Notes: generated by a model not told the origin, from the sequence alone. A stretch of 64,000 nt of DNA from Cytophagaceae bacterium (GCA_006969745.1 CP030886.1:3321234-3385233); one strand, 5' to 3'. Positions 35,559 through 44,346 are shown, numbered from the stretch's first letter. Made by a program: numbers and translations.

Positions 35559-37039
35559 AAGAGAGATAAGAGGTTGATAAAGAAAAAGGTTTCATCCTGC
35601 GAGGTTCGTGATAGCTCAAATCTGAAAGTAAGATCATTTACAACTACCAGGTCAAGACCTGTACCAAAACTGTATAAATACTGATCTGAAAGTAAATCGC
35701 TACCGTCATAATTGGGGTAGCCCACTGCATAGCCCTGATCAAAATAGACTTTGCCGTAAATGGTTATTGGAAAGGTTTGAAATTGCCTGACCGGCATCAC
35801 TTTGCTTATGTTGTATTTTCTTCCAAATAGCTGATGCTTAAACTCATTGCGTTGCATGATGTACGAGCTAGCCTCAATGATCCTTAAATCATATCCTCTC
35901 AGTACTTCCTTCAGGAATCCGATGGAATAGTAATTGAAATAGCTACGGTTTTCTGCGGGAAATGTGCTCAAACCGGAGATATCTGCAACCAGATAGAAAT
36001 TGTCCTTAAACTCCCAATATTTGGTAAGAGCCAAACGCGCGCGCCAAAAATCAACACCATCATCATATAGGCCAAAACCATGCTTAAACAATCCTACCTG
36101 GTACCACTCGCCATTGGTTGGATAGTTTCGATTGTTGCGTTTGTCCCACACAAACGAATGACCAAACCACAAATGTTGCTGCTGAGTTCTGCTATCGCCA
36201 AGATAGTTAGGATTAATCGCTGCGATTGTATCTGCTACATCAAGGCGTACGTGACCAATAGATGTCAGGTGGAATGAGTAAAAAGAACTTCGGTAGGAGT
36301 GTCGTAGAGAGGTTTTGTAGGCACGCCTAAGCACATCGTTTTCGGAAGAGGTAAACCTTCTGATGTTTTCCCTGGTGACTACAGGTACATTTTTGGTTTC
36401 AAAATAGCTGCTGCTGATACGTAATCCATTTCGCTGCTTTTTATCTATGTATGGAATGCTATATATCACATTTACCACGGTCTCAAATCCAGTTTGTAGC
36501 CAAAGCCTGAGTATTTCGCCTCTACCCCGAAAGTTAAATTGAGTCAGCTTGATTCCGTAATTGACTCGGCTTAAATCACGATCACGATTGACCCACCAAT
36601 CATTAAAGTTTCTATCTACCAATCGAAAAATAGGGAGAGGATAGAAGTACCATCGTTCATCTACGGTGATTTTAATATCAGTTAATCCACTGGAAGTATT
36701 CACCAATTCCAGCGATACTTCATTAAAGAGGTTGGTGTTGTAAATGCGATTTCGATCCCATACGAACATGCTGTCTAGTTGGTATCGCTTGTATGTTTTT
36801 CCTTCAGAGAAACTTAATTCTCGGGTGATCATTTGTGGCCTGGTTCTGAAATTGCCCTCAATCAGTATTTGCCCTACAGTCAAAGACTCAGTTGAGTCCT
36901 GCTGGCAGTACAGAAACTGACATGTGCTTATAAGAATAAGAAATAGTAAATACCTTTTCAAGTCAATCAAATTTGCGGAGCTATGTAAGCGGGCAACGTG
37001 CAAACTGAATGATTTTTTGATGCGCTTGCAAATTTGCAT
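35555..37039 (-). CDS. Omp85-family (BamA/TamA-like) outer-membrane protein with a POTRA domain
   Basis: A protein of up to 494 residues with at least one POTRA-like domain (about 50-125; [21 protein letters not shown]) and a C-terminal 16-strand-type barrel ending in phenylalanine. It is shorter than BamA (which has five POTRA domains), so it is a smaller paralog with an unknown client. The start is uncertain: the ATG at 37039 gives a charged 25-residue leader before the signal-peptide-like [14 protein letters not shown], while TTG codons at the N-terminus of that helix are possible. Confidence 0.8.
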   Translation of the reverse strand: MQICKRIKKSFSLHVARLHSSANLIDLKRYLLFLILISTCQFLYCQQDSTESLTVGQILIEGNFRTRPQMITRELSFSEGKTYKRYQLDSMFVWDRNRIYNTNLFNEVSLELVNTSSGLTDIKITVDERWYFYPLPIFRLVDRNFNDWWVNRDRDLSRVNYGIKLTQFNFRGRGEILRLWLQTGFETVVNVIYSIPYIDKKQRNGLRISSSYFETKNVPVVTRENIRRFTSSENDVLRRAYKTSLRHSYRSSFYSFHLTSIGHVRLDVADTIAAINPNYLGDSRTQQQHLWFGHSFVWDKRNNRNYPTNGEWYQVGLFKHGFGLYDDGVDFWRARLALTKYWEFKDNFYLVADISGLSTFPAENRSYFNYYSIGFLKEVLRGYDLRIIEASSYIMQRNEFKHQLFGRKYNISKVMPVRQFQTFPITIYGKVYFDQGYAVGYPNYDGSDLLSDQYLYSFGTGLDLVVVNDLTFRFELSRTSQDETFFFINLLSLF

Positions 37040-37054
37040 CGTACTTTTACACGT

Positions 37055-37273
37055 GTGAATAACATCCTTAAGAAGATACTTATTTTCCCTATACTGGTTT
37101 ATCAGTATTCCATCTCTCCGCTGTTTCCACAGTCGTGCAGATTCACACCCACTTGTTCACAGTATGCCAAGCAAGCTATCCAGAAATATGGATGGAAAGG
37201 ATTTATCATGGGGATAAAACGTATAAGCAGGTGCCATCCTTGGGGAGGAAGTGGATATGATCCGGTGAAATAA
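37055..37273 (+). CDS. yidD: Membrane protein insertion efficiency factor YidD
   Basis: Small protein of 72 residues, amphipathic at its N-terminus, with the family core [27 protein letters not shown] and [11 protein letters not shown]. It helps YidC-dependent membrane insertion. The start chosen is GTG at 37055, giving the standard length; an in-frame TTG at 37034 would overlap the Omp85 gene. The two genes are divergent with 15 bases or less between the proposed starts. Confidence 0.92.
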   Translation: MNNILKKILIFPILVYQYSISPLFPQSCRFTPTCSQYAKQAIQKYGWKGFIMGIKRISRCHPWGGSGYDPVK

Positions 37274-37295
37274 AAATCCCTGCCTGAGCAGGGAT
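37268..37295 (-). terminator. Terminator between yidD and the small minus-strand genes
   Basis: Stem ATCCCTGC/GCAGGGAT (37276-37283 with 37288-37295) with loop CTGA. On the minus strand the hairpin is followed by TTTTTATTT, so it ends the transcript of the 51-residue gene at 37307; it could also act on yidD. Confidence 0.75.
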
Positions 37296-37306
37296 CAATC
37301 TGAATG

Positions 37307-37462
37307 CTATTTTGAACCAATGAACTGCTTTGTCCATTCTTTGAGTGCCAATCCATCGCCATGAGGAAGAATTAATCTGAATTTTTTGTATTCCTTCCAA
37401 AAGAGGTAGCGATTGAAGCTGACCTTTTGTAAAATCAGCTTGCTGTATTCGTACATGCTCAT
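37307..37462 (-). CDS. Small conserved-looking protein of 51 residues
   Basis: From the ATG at 37462 the product starts MSMYEYSKLILQKVSF and continues as a charged helix-rich peptide with no signal or membrane segment. It resembles small Bacteroidota proteins I have seen annotated as hypothetical, often with the pattern YSKLIL-KVSFD-LFEKE-RKA. It has a clear terminator 12 bases after its stop and sits 14 bases downstream of a 34-codon membrane ORF. Function unknown. Confidence 0.6.
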   Translation of the reverse strand: MSMYEYSKLILQKVSFNRYLFWKEYKKFRLILPHGDGLALKEWTKQFIGSK

Positions 37463-37476
37463 TTTTACGGATTTGT

Positions 37477-37581
37477 TTAAAACATTGCAGCGACAAATGC
37501 TATCACAAAGCTTGCTACTGCTACGTACCACATAATCGTTAATTGTCTGTATATGTGACTATTATTTTCTACTTGTTTCAT
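37477..37581 (-). CDS. Possible 34-residue single-span membrane protein
   Basis: A short ORF from an ATG at 37581: about 15 polar residues (MKQVENNSHIYRQL) and then one hydrophobic helix rich in V, A and F up to the C-terminus. It lies 14 bases ahead of the 51-residue gene and would form a two-gene transcript with it. No family recognised; position and clean topology are the only support. Confidence 0.4.
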   Translation of the reverse strand: MKQVENNSHIYRQLTIMWYVAVASFVIAFVAAMF

Positions 37582-37637
37582 CTTCTTTAGTGTTTTGATA
37601 AATAAAACTTGATTTGAACCGATTATAAACTCAAACT

Positions 37638-37931
37638 CTAAAGAAGAAATGCCTGAGACAGGACATGCCTTTTGATGACCAAGGCCAGGCTTGTATATGT
37701 ATTGGGTTTGTGAAGAGGAATTAAATTTCCAGCATAAGCTTTTCGTTTTTCACAATCAACTTTTCTCTCCGTGTCTACCAGTCTCTGATTTGTAGATATA
37801 ACCTCATATCGAATCTCAACCTCACCTTCTCCACGCATCGAGGAAGTAGTGGTATGATGCATTGAGTTAGAAAAACTCAATAACAAAATAATTGTAATGC
37901 AATTAAATATGATAGTATTATATCTAAACAT
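37638..37931 (-). CDS. Hypothetical secreted protein of 97 residues
   Basis: From the ATG at 37931 the product has a hydrophobic N-terminus (about 6-22) that could be a signal peptide, then a basic, beta-prone sequence with no recognised domain. It lies 68 bases downstream of the cyclophilin gene on the same strand. Direct and inverted AT-rich copies of ATGATAGTA surround its start (37909-37945). It may be real or a chance ORF. Confidence 0.35.
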   Translation of the reverse strand: MFRYNTIIFNCITIILLLSFSNSMHHTTTSSMRGEGEVEIRYEVISTNQRLVDTERKVDCEKRKAYAGNLIPLHKPNTYTSLALVIKRHVLSQAFLL

Positions 37932-37999
37932 GATAGTAATACTATACGATTGAATTCAATAAAGGTTGTATCAGTCTGGAAAAATTGGCTAATAAGGAT

Positions 38000-38827
38000 T
38001 TACAGTTCCACTATTTGTGCGCTTAGAATCCTCACATCCTCTAATGGTCTATTAAGTGGATTAGTTTCTACTGCTGCTATAGAATCGACTACTGCGAGCC
38101 CGGAGACTACCTCGCCAAATACCGTATAGTTTTGATCGAGATGAGGAGTGCCTCCAATTGTTTTGTAGACTTCTCGATGCTCTGCTGGGATTTCATAGCG
38201 CTCAAAATCATCATAGTCTTGGGCGAGTTCATAAAATCTGTTGTTAATTCTACTGGCGGTTTGCCAATCCTCTGCCTCAATAGCATTAAGCAAAGAATCT
38301 AATTCAGAAGTGTAGGTAGAATCGTGTTTCACATAATATTCTGCAAGCCAGCCGTTGATGCGTGTTTCTGCTCGTGCAAGTAGGCTGTCATTGAAAACCT
38401 TGCCTTGAACAATATAGAATTGTGTACTACTTGATACACGGTCCGGATGATTCCCTCTAGCTGCAGCAAGCACTCCTTTTTTATGAAAAAGGGTAGGAGT
38501 TATCTCCGCAGGAATCTCGTAAGGGAGATCTCCATTGCCTAATGTGTCACCAGGCTGAGCAAGCTTGCTATTGGTGTCACCACCCTGAATCATGAATTCT
38601 TCGATTACTCGATGGAAGAGTAAACTGTCTAGAACTCCATCTTCTACAATCTTGATAAAGTTATCTCTGTGTCGAGGTGTTTCATTATAGAGTTGGAGGA
38701 CTATCTCACCCTTGGTGGTTGTGAGTTTGACCTTGGTTAACGGAGCTTCATAAGAATCAGTGTCATTTTGTTTTGGTGAGCAGGCGAAGACCAATGAGGC
38801 TAGCAAGAATATGGATAAGTATTTCAT
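38000..38827 (-). CDS. Cyclophilin-type peptidyl-prolyl isomerase lipoprotein
   Basis: Exported lipoprotein of 275 residues with a lipobox in SLVFACSPKQ (cysteine 16). The cyclophilin fold is clear from LYNETPRHRDNFIKI, FHRVIEEFMIQGGD and YTVFGEVVSGLAVVD. An insertion of about 65 mostly helical residues (around 155-220) interrupts the second half, as in several Bacteroidota homologs. It should assist periplasmic folding. It follows the VOC gene by 11 bases and is probably co-transcribed with it. Confidence 0.9.
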   Translation of the reverse strand: MKYLSIFLLASLVFACSPKQNDTDSYEAPLTKVKLTTTKGEIVLQLYNETPRHRDNFIKIVEDGVLDSLLFHRVIEEFMIQGGDTNSKLAQPGDTLGNGDLPYEIPAEITPTLFHKKGVLAAARGNHPDRVSSSTQFYIVQGKVFNDSLLARAETRINGWLAEYYVKHDSTYTSELDSLLNAIEAEDWQTASRINNRFYELAQDYDDFERYEIPAEHREVYKTIGGTPHLDQNYTVFGEVVSGLAVVDSIAAVETNPLNRPLEDVRILSAQIVEL

Positions 38828-38838
38828 TTCTATTAAGG

Positions 38839-39315
38839 TTACTTTTCAAAGATTTGTATTCGATTTCCATCAGGATCAAGAATTATTAGCATTTTTTTGC
38901 CACTTATAGGGTTGATCACGGTGTTACCATAGAATTCAACTTCGGACTTTTCAAGGTGTGATGCCCAATTTTCGAAAGCCTGTACCTGGAATCCAGCTTT
39001 ATATAAACCAATCAACCGAGTCTTATTCGTATAGTTTGGGATCACATCTTCCGGGTTTACGGCCTGATTGAGTTCAATAAGTTCTATCAAAATTCCATTT
39101 CTATCCAGGTTTGATTGTTTAAATCCTCTTTCTTCTGAAGAGAATCGATTGATAACTTCAAAGCCAAGAATAGATGTGTACCAATCAATAGATGCTTCAA
39201 TATCATTAACAATGATTGCCGTAAAATATGCCTCAAGTTCCAGGGAATCGAAATCCTGACTAAATCCTACATTTGAGCAAAAGAGAAAAATTAAAAGACA
39301 AGATAGTTTCTTCAT
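38839..39315 (-). CDS. Secreted VOC-superfamily (glyoxalase/bleomycin-resistance-like) protein
   Basis: From the ATG at 39315 the 158-residue product has a signal peptide (MKKLSCLLIFLFCSNVGFSQ) and one VOC domain of paired beta-alpha-beta-beta-beta modules (AIIVNDIEASIDWYTSILGF through ILDPDGNRIQIFE). VOC enzymes are usually cytosolic, so export is unusual. An alternative ATG at 39330 adds five residues. The metal-binding set is incomplete by eye and no reaction can be given. It is the gene directly downstream of the nadE remnant. Confidence 0.75.
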   Translation of the reverse strand: MKKLSCLLIFLFCSNVGFSQDFDSLELEAYFTAIIVNDIEASIDWYTSILGFEVINRFSSEERGFKQSNLDRNGILIELIELNQAVNPEDVIPNYTNKTRLIGLYKAGFQVQAFENWASHLEKSEVEFYGNTVINPISGKKMLIILDPDGNRIQIFEK

Positions 39316-39369
39316 CTGTCTGGCGTTCATTAGTTGAATCAATCTAATGAGTTGCTAGAGTTTTTCCAA

Positions 39370-39456
39370 CTCTTCTGCGAATCCTCCACTCAAAATAGGG
39401 AAGCGATACCACGAGCGTGGATCTATATTGAAATCATCGAAATGAAAGCTGGGAGC
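39370..39456 (-). pseudogene. Duplicated 3' end of nadE (remnant)
   Basis: These 87 bases match 40180-40266, the 3' end of nadE, at 86 of 87 positions; the single difference (39418 against 40228) is synonymous (a Pro codon). In frame, the remnant encodes the NadE tail from PSFHFDDF to GFAEELE but ends with KL and a stop, where nadE ends RF. There is no start or upstream part. It looks like the original nadE 3' end, displaced 810 bp by an insertion. Confidence 0.85.
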
Positions 39457-39487
39457 TAGTTATTGATAAGGAGGGTAAGTTGAGCTA

Positions 39488-40111
39488 TCAATAGGCAAAA
39501 ATGCCATAGCACACATTGACATTATTTGAATTTCGAATCTTTAATTCTGAAAATTCGGTCCATGAATCTTTAAAAATTGAACCTCTAATAAATGTTGATT
39601 TGGAGTCATACTTTTCAGACAAATAAACTCTGAAATGATGCTCATCTTGTTTGCTTAATTTGGATTTGATTCTGGTTGATACAAATATCCCATCTTTAGG
39701 AAACTCAATATCAACATTATCACTTGTAATGATCTGTTTCCTTTTACGAGAGGGTAGTACTTTGGCATTTATTGTTTTAATTAATTTGGATGGGCGACCA
39801 TTAAATTCATAAAAATTTACTTCGATTTCACACTCATTGACCAGATCATTGTTTATCATCAGATATACATCGCTTATTCTGGAATAATCCTTTGAATTAC
39901 TTATAAAAACTCCAATCTCATAGTTCTGATAAAGACTAAATGTGAAGTTTTCTTTCTTTAGATATCCAAGTTTAGCGGTTTTTACCTTGTTTTCACCAAA
40001 AACAACAACCTCATCTAGTAGGACATTCGGAGCGTAAGTTGTATCATTTAAATTCTGCGATTGAGCCAGATATGTGATACTTAAGAGTATGTATGTTATG
40101 ATGTTTTTCAT
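39488..40111 (-). CDS. Hypothetical exported protein (cargo between nadE and its duplicated 3' end)
   Basis: A 207-residue protein with a signal peptide (ends near LAQSQ) and a mature part starting with LLDEVVVFGEN, a phrase found in Bacteroidota carboxypeptidase-regulatory-type proteins. The rest (IGVFISNSKDYSRISDVYL, FPKDGIFVSTRI) is beta-rich and resembles the C-terminal half of such proteins. It looks more AT-rich than its neighbours. It is the only gene in the 810-bp unit bounded by direct repeats. Its start codon abuts a long hairpin. Function unknown. Confidence 0.6.
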   Translation of the reverse strand: MKNIITYILLSITYLAQSQNLNDTTYAPNVLLDEVVVFGENKVKTAKLGYLKKENFTFSLYQNYEIGVFISNSKDYSRISDVYLMINNDLVNECEIEVNFYEFNGRPSKLIKTINAKVLPSRKRKQIITSDNVDIEFPKDGIFVSTRIKSKLSKQDEHHFRVYLSEKYDSKSTFIRGSIFKDSWTEFSELKIRNSNNVNVCYGIFAY

Positions 40112-40152
40112 ATTTTCATTTGAGCCCGAGATTTCGGACTCAAATGAAAATA
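40111..40152. repeat. Long perfect inverted repeat touching the start codon of the cargo gene
   Basis: Fourteen-base arms TATTTTCATTTGAG (40111-40124) and CTCAAATGAAAATA (40139-40152) pair perfectly, with a further inner CCGA/TCGG pairing. The first base of the cargo ATG is the outermost base. No T run follows on either strand, so it is not a standard terminator; it may be an element end, a barrier between nadE and the cargo, or an RNA structure affecting initiation. Confidence 0.65.
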
Positions 40153-40164
40153 GACAATTGTGAT

Positions 40165-41991
40165 CTAAAACCTTTCAAGCTCTTCTGCGAATCCTCCACT
40201 CAAAATAGGGAAGCGATACCACGAGCGAGGATCTATATTGAAATCATCGAAATGAAAGCTGGGAGCATAGCGTTCACGCTTCCATTGGTTTCGGGTCCAC
40301 AATCGAAAGAATTTTTTGATCCAATCCTTTAGTAAGTCAGAATCAAAATCGTTTTTCAATGCTTCAAACACTTGTTTGGGAGAATGGCCGTTGAGAATTG
40401 CTTCTCTTTCGATCATCATGAGCACCTCATAGGGCATGAGATCATCCTCATCAGTCTGATGTTGATCTTCGGGCCTCAACTCTGCAGTTGGAGTGAGAGC
40501 GTTCACACTTTTTAAGCCATCAAACCCTAATTCTTTTTCAGCATACTTTAGCCATTGCAGTACAAAGTGTTTATCCACACCTGCAATGGGCGAAATGCTG
40601 CCACTGGTATCACCATCCATCGTTGCATAACCTACATCACCTTCGCTACGGTTGGAGGTGGCCATTAGCAATTTGTTTTCAATATTTGCCAGCATCCAGA
40701 TAATTGGCGCTCGTGTCCTGGCCTGAATGTTTTGCAGAGTGATGTCATCTTGCTCCCATGTCAGTTTTCTTCCAATTGCGCTTTCGATGGTCGATCGATA
40801 TTGATCTACTTCGCAATCAATGTTCCAGTTGTAAAATGTCGCACCGAGGCTTTCTGCTAGTTTTTTGGCGGAGTTGAATGTCGCTTCAGAAGAATTTTTC
40901 GTTGCCTGATAGGCTGTTGTCAAAAGTTGGCTTGTTATTTCTTCAGGAGTATCTCCATCTAATTTGAACCTTAATTTATTTTCCAATCCATTCTTGCCTC
41001 TTTGCTCTAGTGCAGTCCTAACTGCAAAGCCAATCAAGGTGGCAATAGTGCTGGAATCCGCACCGCCGCTTAGGGAAAGTACAAAGCCTTTACTTTTGCT
41101 CTTTCGGCAATAATCAAATAGTGCCAAACCTGCTGCATGCGAGAATTCCTCGTTTCTATTGCTATAATGAGGCTTTATGTTTTCACGGGCAGTGTCATTT
41201 TCGAAATCGACATCTACGGTCAGTAATCGATAATCGTGATACCACAGACGGTGATTGCGCCCAATCAATCTGCCTTTTTGAGCAATGAGGACATCCCCGT
41301 CGTAGATCATTCGCCCGGCTTCATTGCCCAAAAGATTAGCGTACAAGTACACACAATCGAATTGTCGTGAACTTCTAATGACAAGATCTTCCCTAAATTC
41401 AGATTTGCCAAAAGCAAAATGTGATGCACTTGGATTTAGAATTAAGTCAACACGCTTATTCAAATGTTCGCAAGGACGGTCCGCTTGCCAGGCGTCTTCA
41501 CAGATTTCAAATCCAATGTGTATTCCCTTAAGGCTGGTAGTAATATGCCCAAGTGGGTAGCTCTGATTGTTTACCTCAATAGAATCAATCTTGCCGGAAG
41601 GCCATGGAGTAAACCATCGTGGTTCGTAATGAACACCATCATTTGCAAGCTTCTGCTTGGCATAGAATCCTTGAATTTCACCATCAAAAACAAAGCAGGT
41701 AGTATTATAAATCCGTTGTTCGAATCGGATGGGGAGGCCGATTGTGATGGCAATACCCTTTGTATGAGGAATAACTTCCTGTACTTTTTGTAGCGCTGTT
41801 TCTGGTAGCCATTTGCTCAAGAATAGGTCTTCGCATCCGTAGCCTGTGATGCATAGTTCAGGCAAACAAAGAATATCTACACCTTCTCTTTTTGCATCTT
41901 CAATAGCTGAAACAATATTGTTGAGATTGTTTTCCCAATCTATCGGGGTTTGATTGAGGCATGCTCCAGCTAGTTTCAATTTGCGACTCAT
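40165..41991 (-). CDS. nadE: Glutamine-dependent NAD+ synthetase
   Basis: Makes NAD+ from deamido-NAD+, ATP and glutamine. The N-terminal nitrilase-type amidase domain (1-270) has the catalytic triad E45, K114 and C164 (FEICEDAW); the C-terminal synthetase domain has the ATP-pyrophosphatase loop SGGADSS at 308-314. At 608 residues it is full length. It overlaps rnc by four bases and so belongs to acpP-fabF-rnc-nadE. Its last 87 bases before the stop region are duplicated 810 bp downstream, and its own last two residues (RF) differ from the duplicate. Confidence 0.95.
   Translation of the reverse strand: MSRKLKLAGACLNQTPIDWENNLNNIVSAIEDAKREGVDILCLPELCITGYGCEDLFLSKWLPETALQKVQEVIPHTKGIAITIGLPIRFEQRIYNTTCFVFDGEIQGFYAKQKLANDGVHYEPRWFTPWPSGKIDSIEVNNQSYPLGHITTSLKGIHIGFEICEDAWQADRPCEHLNKRVDLILNPSASHFAFGKSEFREDLVIRSSRQFDCVYLYANLLGNEAGRMIYDGDVLIAQKGRLIGRNHRLWYHDYRLLTVDVDFENDTARENIKPHYSNRNEEFSHAAGLALFDYCRKSKSKGFVLSLSGGADSSTIATLIGFAVRTALEQRGKNGLENKLRFKLDGDTPEEITSQLLTTAYQATKNSSEATFNSAKKLAESLGATFYNWNIDCEVDQYRSTIESAIGRKLTWEQDDITLQNIQARTRAPIIWMLANIENKLLMATSNRSEGDVGYATMDGDTSGSISPIAGVDKHFVLQWLKYAEKELGFDGLKSVNALTPTAELRPEDQHQTDEDDLMPYEVLMMIEREAILNGHSPKQVFEALKNDFDSDLLKDWIKKFFRLWTRNQWKRERYAPSFHFDDFNIDPRSWYRFPILSGGFAEELERF
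40180..40266 (-). repeat. nadE-internal copy of the 87-bp direct repeat
   Basis: This copy lies inside the intact nadE gene and pairs with 39370-39456 (86 of 87 identical, offset exactly 810 bp). Identity stops sharply upstream at 40267/39457 and fades within about ten bases downstream. Confidence 0.9.
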
Positions 41992-42713
41992 TGGCCTAAG
42001 TTAAGTTGCTCATAAGTCTTTTGAGCTGCATCCTGCTCAGCTTTTTTCTTGCTGAACCCAAATCCTTTGGACATTGCCTGATCGCTGATGAAAACCTGTG
42101 CGGTAAATTTCCGATCTTCTTCATCTACAATCTCAAATCTCAAATCCTTGTTTTCCTTTTGTGACCACTCCAGTAACCTGCTTTTGTAGTTGGTAATTTT
42201 GGAAATAAGCTCTTCCAGATCGTAGTGTGGTTTTACAAGTTTCTTGATTACAAATTTTTTACTGTACTCAAATCCATGATCGAGATAAACGGCACCAATC
42301 AATGCTTCCATGCAGTCACCGTAGACAGATCGGTGCGCTCGTGAGTTTTGATTGTACTGTACAAGCTCTTTGAGTCCGATTTTTTGACCAAGTCTATTTA
42401 GCGATTCTCTATTAACAATCTTGGCACGTATTTCTGTGAGAAAACCTTCTTCCTTAAATGGATAGGTCATGTAGAGATATTCGGCTACTATCATCCCCAG
42501 GATTGCATCTCCCAGGTATTCAAGTCGTTCATAAGAGTTTTTTATTCCTTGCTGGTTTATCGATGCTACACTGCTGTGACGCATTGCTTGCTTATATAGG
42601 GCAAGGTTAATTGGTGACCTACCGGTAATCAATCGAAAGGATTGTCGAAGTTTTTTTTCGGATTTAAATGAGTTAAGGAGTCGGCCCGATAGTCTTTTCG
42701 GAAACGAAGACAC
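41988..42713 (-). CDS. rnc: Ribonuclease III
   Basis: Double-strand-specific RNase that processes rRNA precursors and structured mRNAs. The signature ERLEYLGDAILGMIVAEYL carries the acidic catalytic residues, the second acidic cluster is in YGDCMEALIGAVYLD, and a dsRNA-binding domain occupies the last 70 residues. Length 241. The start is a GTG overlapping the fabF stop (TAGTG). The acpP-fabF-rnc order is common across bacteria. Confidence 0.95.
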   Translation of the reverse strand: MSSFPKRLSGRLLNSFKSEKKLRQSFRLITGRSPINLALYKQAMRHSSVASINQQGIKNSYERLEYLGDAILGMIVAEYLYMTYPFKEEGFLTEIRAKIVNRESLNRLGQKIGLKELVQYNQNSRAHRSVYGDCMEALIGAVYLDHGFEYSKKFVIKKLVKPHYDLEELISKITNYKSRLLEWSQKENKDLRFEIVDEEDRKFTAQVFISDQAMSKGFGFSKKKAEQDAAQKTYEQLNLGQ

Positions 42714-43966
42714 TAGCCTTTGTATTTTCCAATGACAATGGAGGTGTTGTGACCGCCAAATCCAAATGTGTTACTCATAGCAATGTTCACTTCTCTTTCT
42801 TGAGCTTTGTTAAATGTCAAATTCAACTTCGGATCAATTTCTGGATCATCTGTGAAGTGATTGATTGTAGGAGGAACAATTCCTTTTTCGATTGCCATAA
42901 GGCAGGCAATAAACTCCACAGCGCCCGCCGCACCCAACAAGTGTCCGGTCATTGACTTTGTGGAACTGATGTTCATTTTTTCTGCATTACCACCGAATAC
43001 ACGCTGTGCCGCCTTTATTTCCCCGGCATCACCAAGTGGCGTAGATGTTCCGTGCGTGTTCAAGTAATCAATTTTATCAGGTGTTAAACCTGCATCTTCG
43101 AGCGCATTTCTCATTACCAATTCGATGCCTGTTCCTTCAGGATGTGGTTGAGTAATGTGGTATGCATCGGCAGACATTCCGCTGCCTAGTATTTCTCCGT
43201 AGATTTTCGCACCTCTTGCCTTTGCATGTTCCAATTCTTCAAGCATAATTGCTCCGGCACCTTCTCCAAGCACAAATCCATCTCTGTCTTTGTCATAGGG
43301 TCTGGATGCAGTTTCAGGAGAATCATTTCTTTCAGAAAGTGCCTTCATAGCATTGAATCCACCAATGCCAGCTTGAATTACTCCCGCTTCAGAGCCACCA
43401 GTAAGTATAGCATTTGCTTTCCCAAGTTGGATGTAAGAATAAGCGTCCGTAATGGCATTATTAGAAGAGGCGCAAGCAGAAACGGTTGCAAAGTTGGGAC
43501 CCATAAATCCATATTTAATGGACAAAAGACCCGGAGTAATATCTGGAATCATCTTGGGCACAAAAAATGGGTTGAATCGAGGAGTGCCGTCACCGTGGGC
43601 ATAGCTGATCATTTCATCTTGAAATGTACTAAATCCGCCAATTCCTGATCCCCAGATTACACCAATTCTTGATTTGTCCACGCTCTCAAGATCCATTCCT
43701 GAATCCTGAATCGCTTCCTCTCCAGTGACCATACCGTACTGAGTGTTAGGGTCCATTTTTCGAGCTTCTTTTCTGTCCAGAAAGTCCGTGGCTTCAAAAC
43801 CTTTGACTTCACAAGCGAATTTGGTGCGGAATTTTTCGGTATCGAAACGAGTGATGGGAGTCGCACCGCTTACTCCTTTGGCCAAAGAATCCCAGAATTC
43901 ATCTTTAGTATTTCCCAAAGGGGTAAGGGCACCTATTCCGGTTACAACGACTCGTTTCAATTCCAT
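42713..43966 (-). CDS. fabF: 3-oxoacyl-[acyl-carrier-protein] synthase II
   Basis: Condensing enzyme of fatty-acid elongation. The nucleophile C165 is in TVSACASSNNA, and the two catalytic histidines are in NTHGTSTPLGD and SMTGHLLGAAGA; the lysine of STKSMTGH is also present. The 417-residue length is normal. It is 28 bases downstream of acpP, its carrier partner. Confidence 0.97.
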   Translation of the reverse strand: MELKRVVVTGIGALTPLGNTKDEFWDSLAKGVSGATPITRFDTEKFRTKFACEVKGFEATDFLDRKEARKMDPNTQYGMVTGEEAIQDSGMDLESVDKSRIGVIWGSGIGGFSTFQDEMISYAHGDGTPRFNPFFVPKMIPDITPGLLSIKYGFMGPNFATVSACASSNNAITDAYSYIQLGKANAILTGGSEAGVIQAGIGGFNAMKALSERNDSPETASRPYDKDRDGFVLGEGAGAIMLEELEHAKARGAKIYGEILGSGMSADAYHITQPHPEGTGIELVMRNALEDAGLTPDKIDYLNTHGTSTPLGDAGEIKAAQRVFGGNAEKMNISSTKSMTGHLLGAAGAVEFIACLMAIEKGIVPPTINHFTDDPEIDPKLNLTFNKAQEREVNIAMSNTFGFGGHNTSIVIGKYKG

Positions 43967-43994
43967 AGTTTAATAAGCTAAGTTGTTGATTTAC

Positions 43995-44231
43995 TTACTT
44001 AACGTTTTCTTCAAGATAAGAGATAGCATGACCTACTGTAGCTATATTCTCAGCCTGGTCATCTGGTATAGAAATGTTGAATTCTTTTTCAAACTCCATG
44101 ATCAGCTCTACTGTGTCAAGTGAGTCAGCTCCTAGATCATTGGTGAAGCTTGCCTCCGGGGTTACCTCAGACTCTTCTACACCTAGTTTGTCAATAATGA
44201 TTGACGTTACTTTTTGTGCTATTTCAGACAT
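43995..44231 (-). CDS. acpP: Acyl carrier protein
   Basis: Carrier of growing acyl chains in fatty-acid synthesis. The phosphopantetheine serine is S37 in [15 protein letters not shown]. The 78-residue acidic sequence is standard. It heads the acpP-fabF-rnc-nadE cluster on the minus strand and diverges from the IPExxxVDY-pyk pair with 115 bases between; no exact -7 element was found there. Confidence 0.97.
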   Translation of the reverse strand: MSEIAQKVTSIIIDKLGVEESEVTPEASFTNDLGADSLDTVELIMEFEKEFNISIPDDQAENIATVGHAISYLEENVK

Positions 44232-44346
44232 TTTTGTAATGTTTGGTTAAAAATGAGTTGCAAAGAAATATATTCTCAAACTAAAATCAAATTAGTCGTT
44301 GAACACATATCTCTATTGCGAATTTAGGTCTTAGCTTGCACATTCT

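Noticed and set aside
37034..37054. TTG start for yidD
   Set aside because: It overlaps the Omp85 gene start and gives a longer N-terminus than the family; GTG at 37055 gives the standard length.
39370..39456. A second nadE gene
   Set aside because: Only the last 29 codons are present, with no start codon or upstream part; it is a displaced 3' end.
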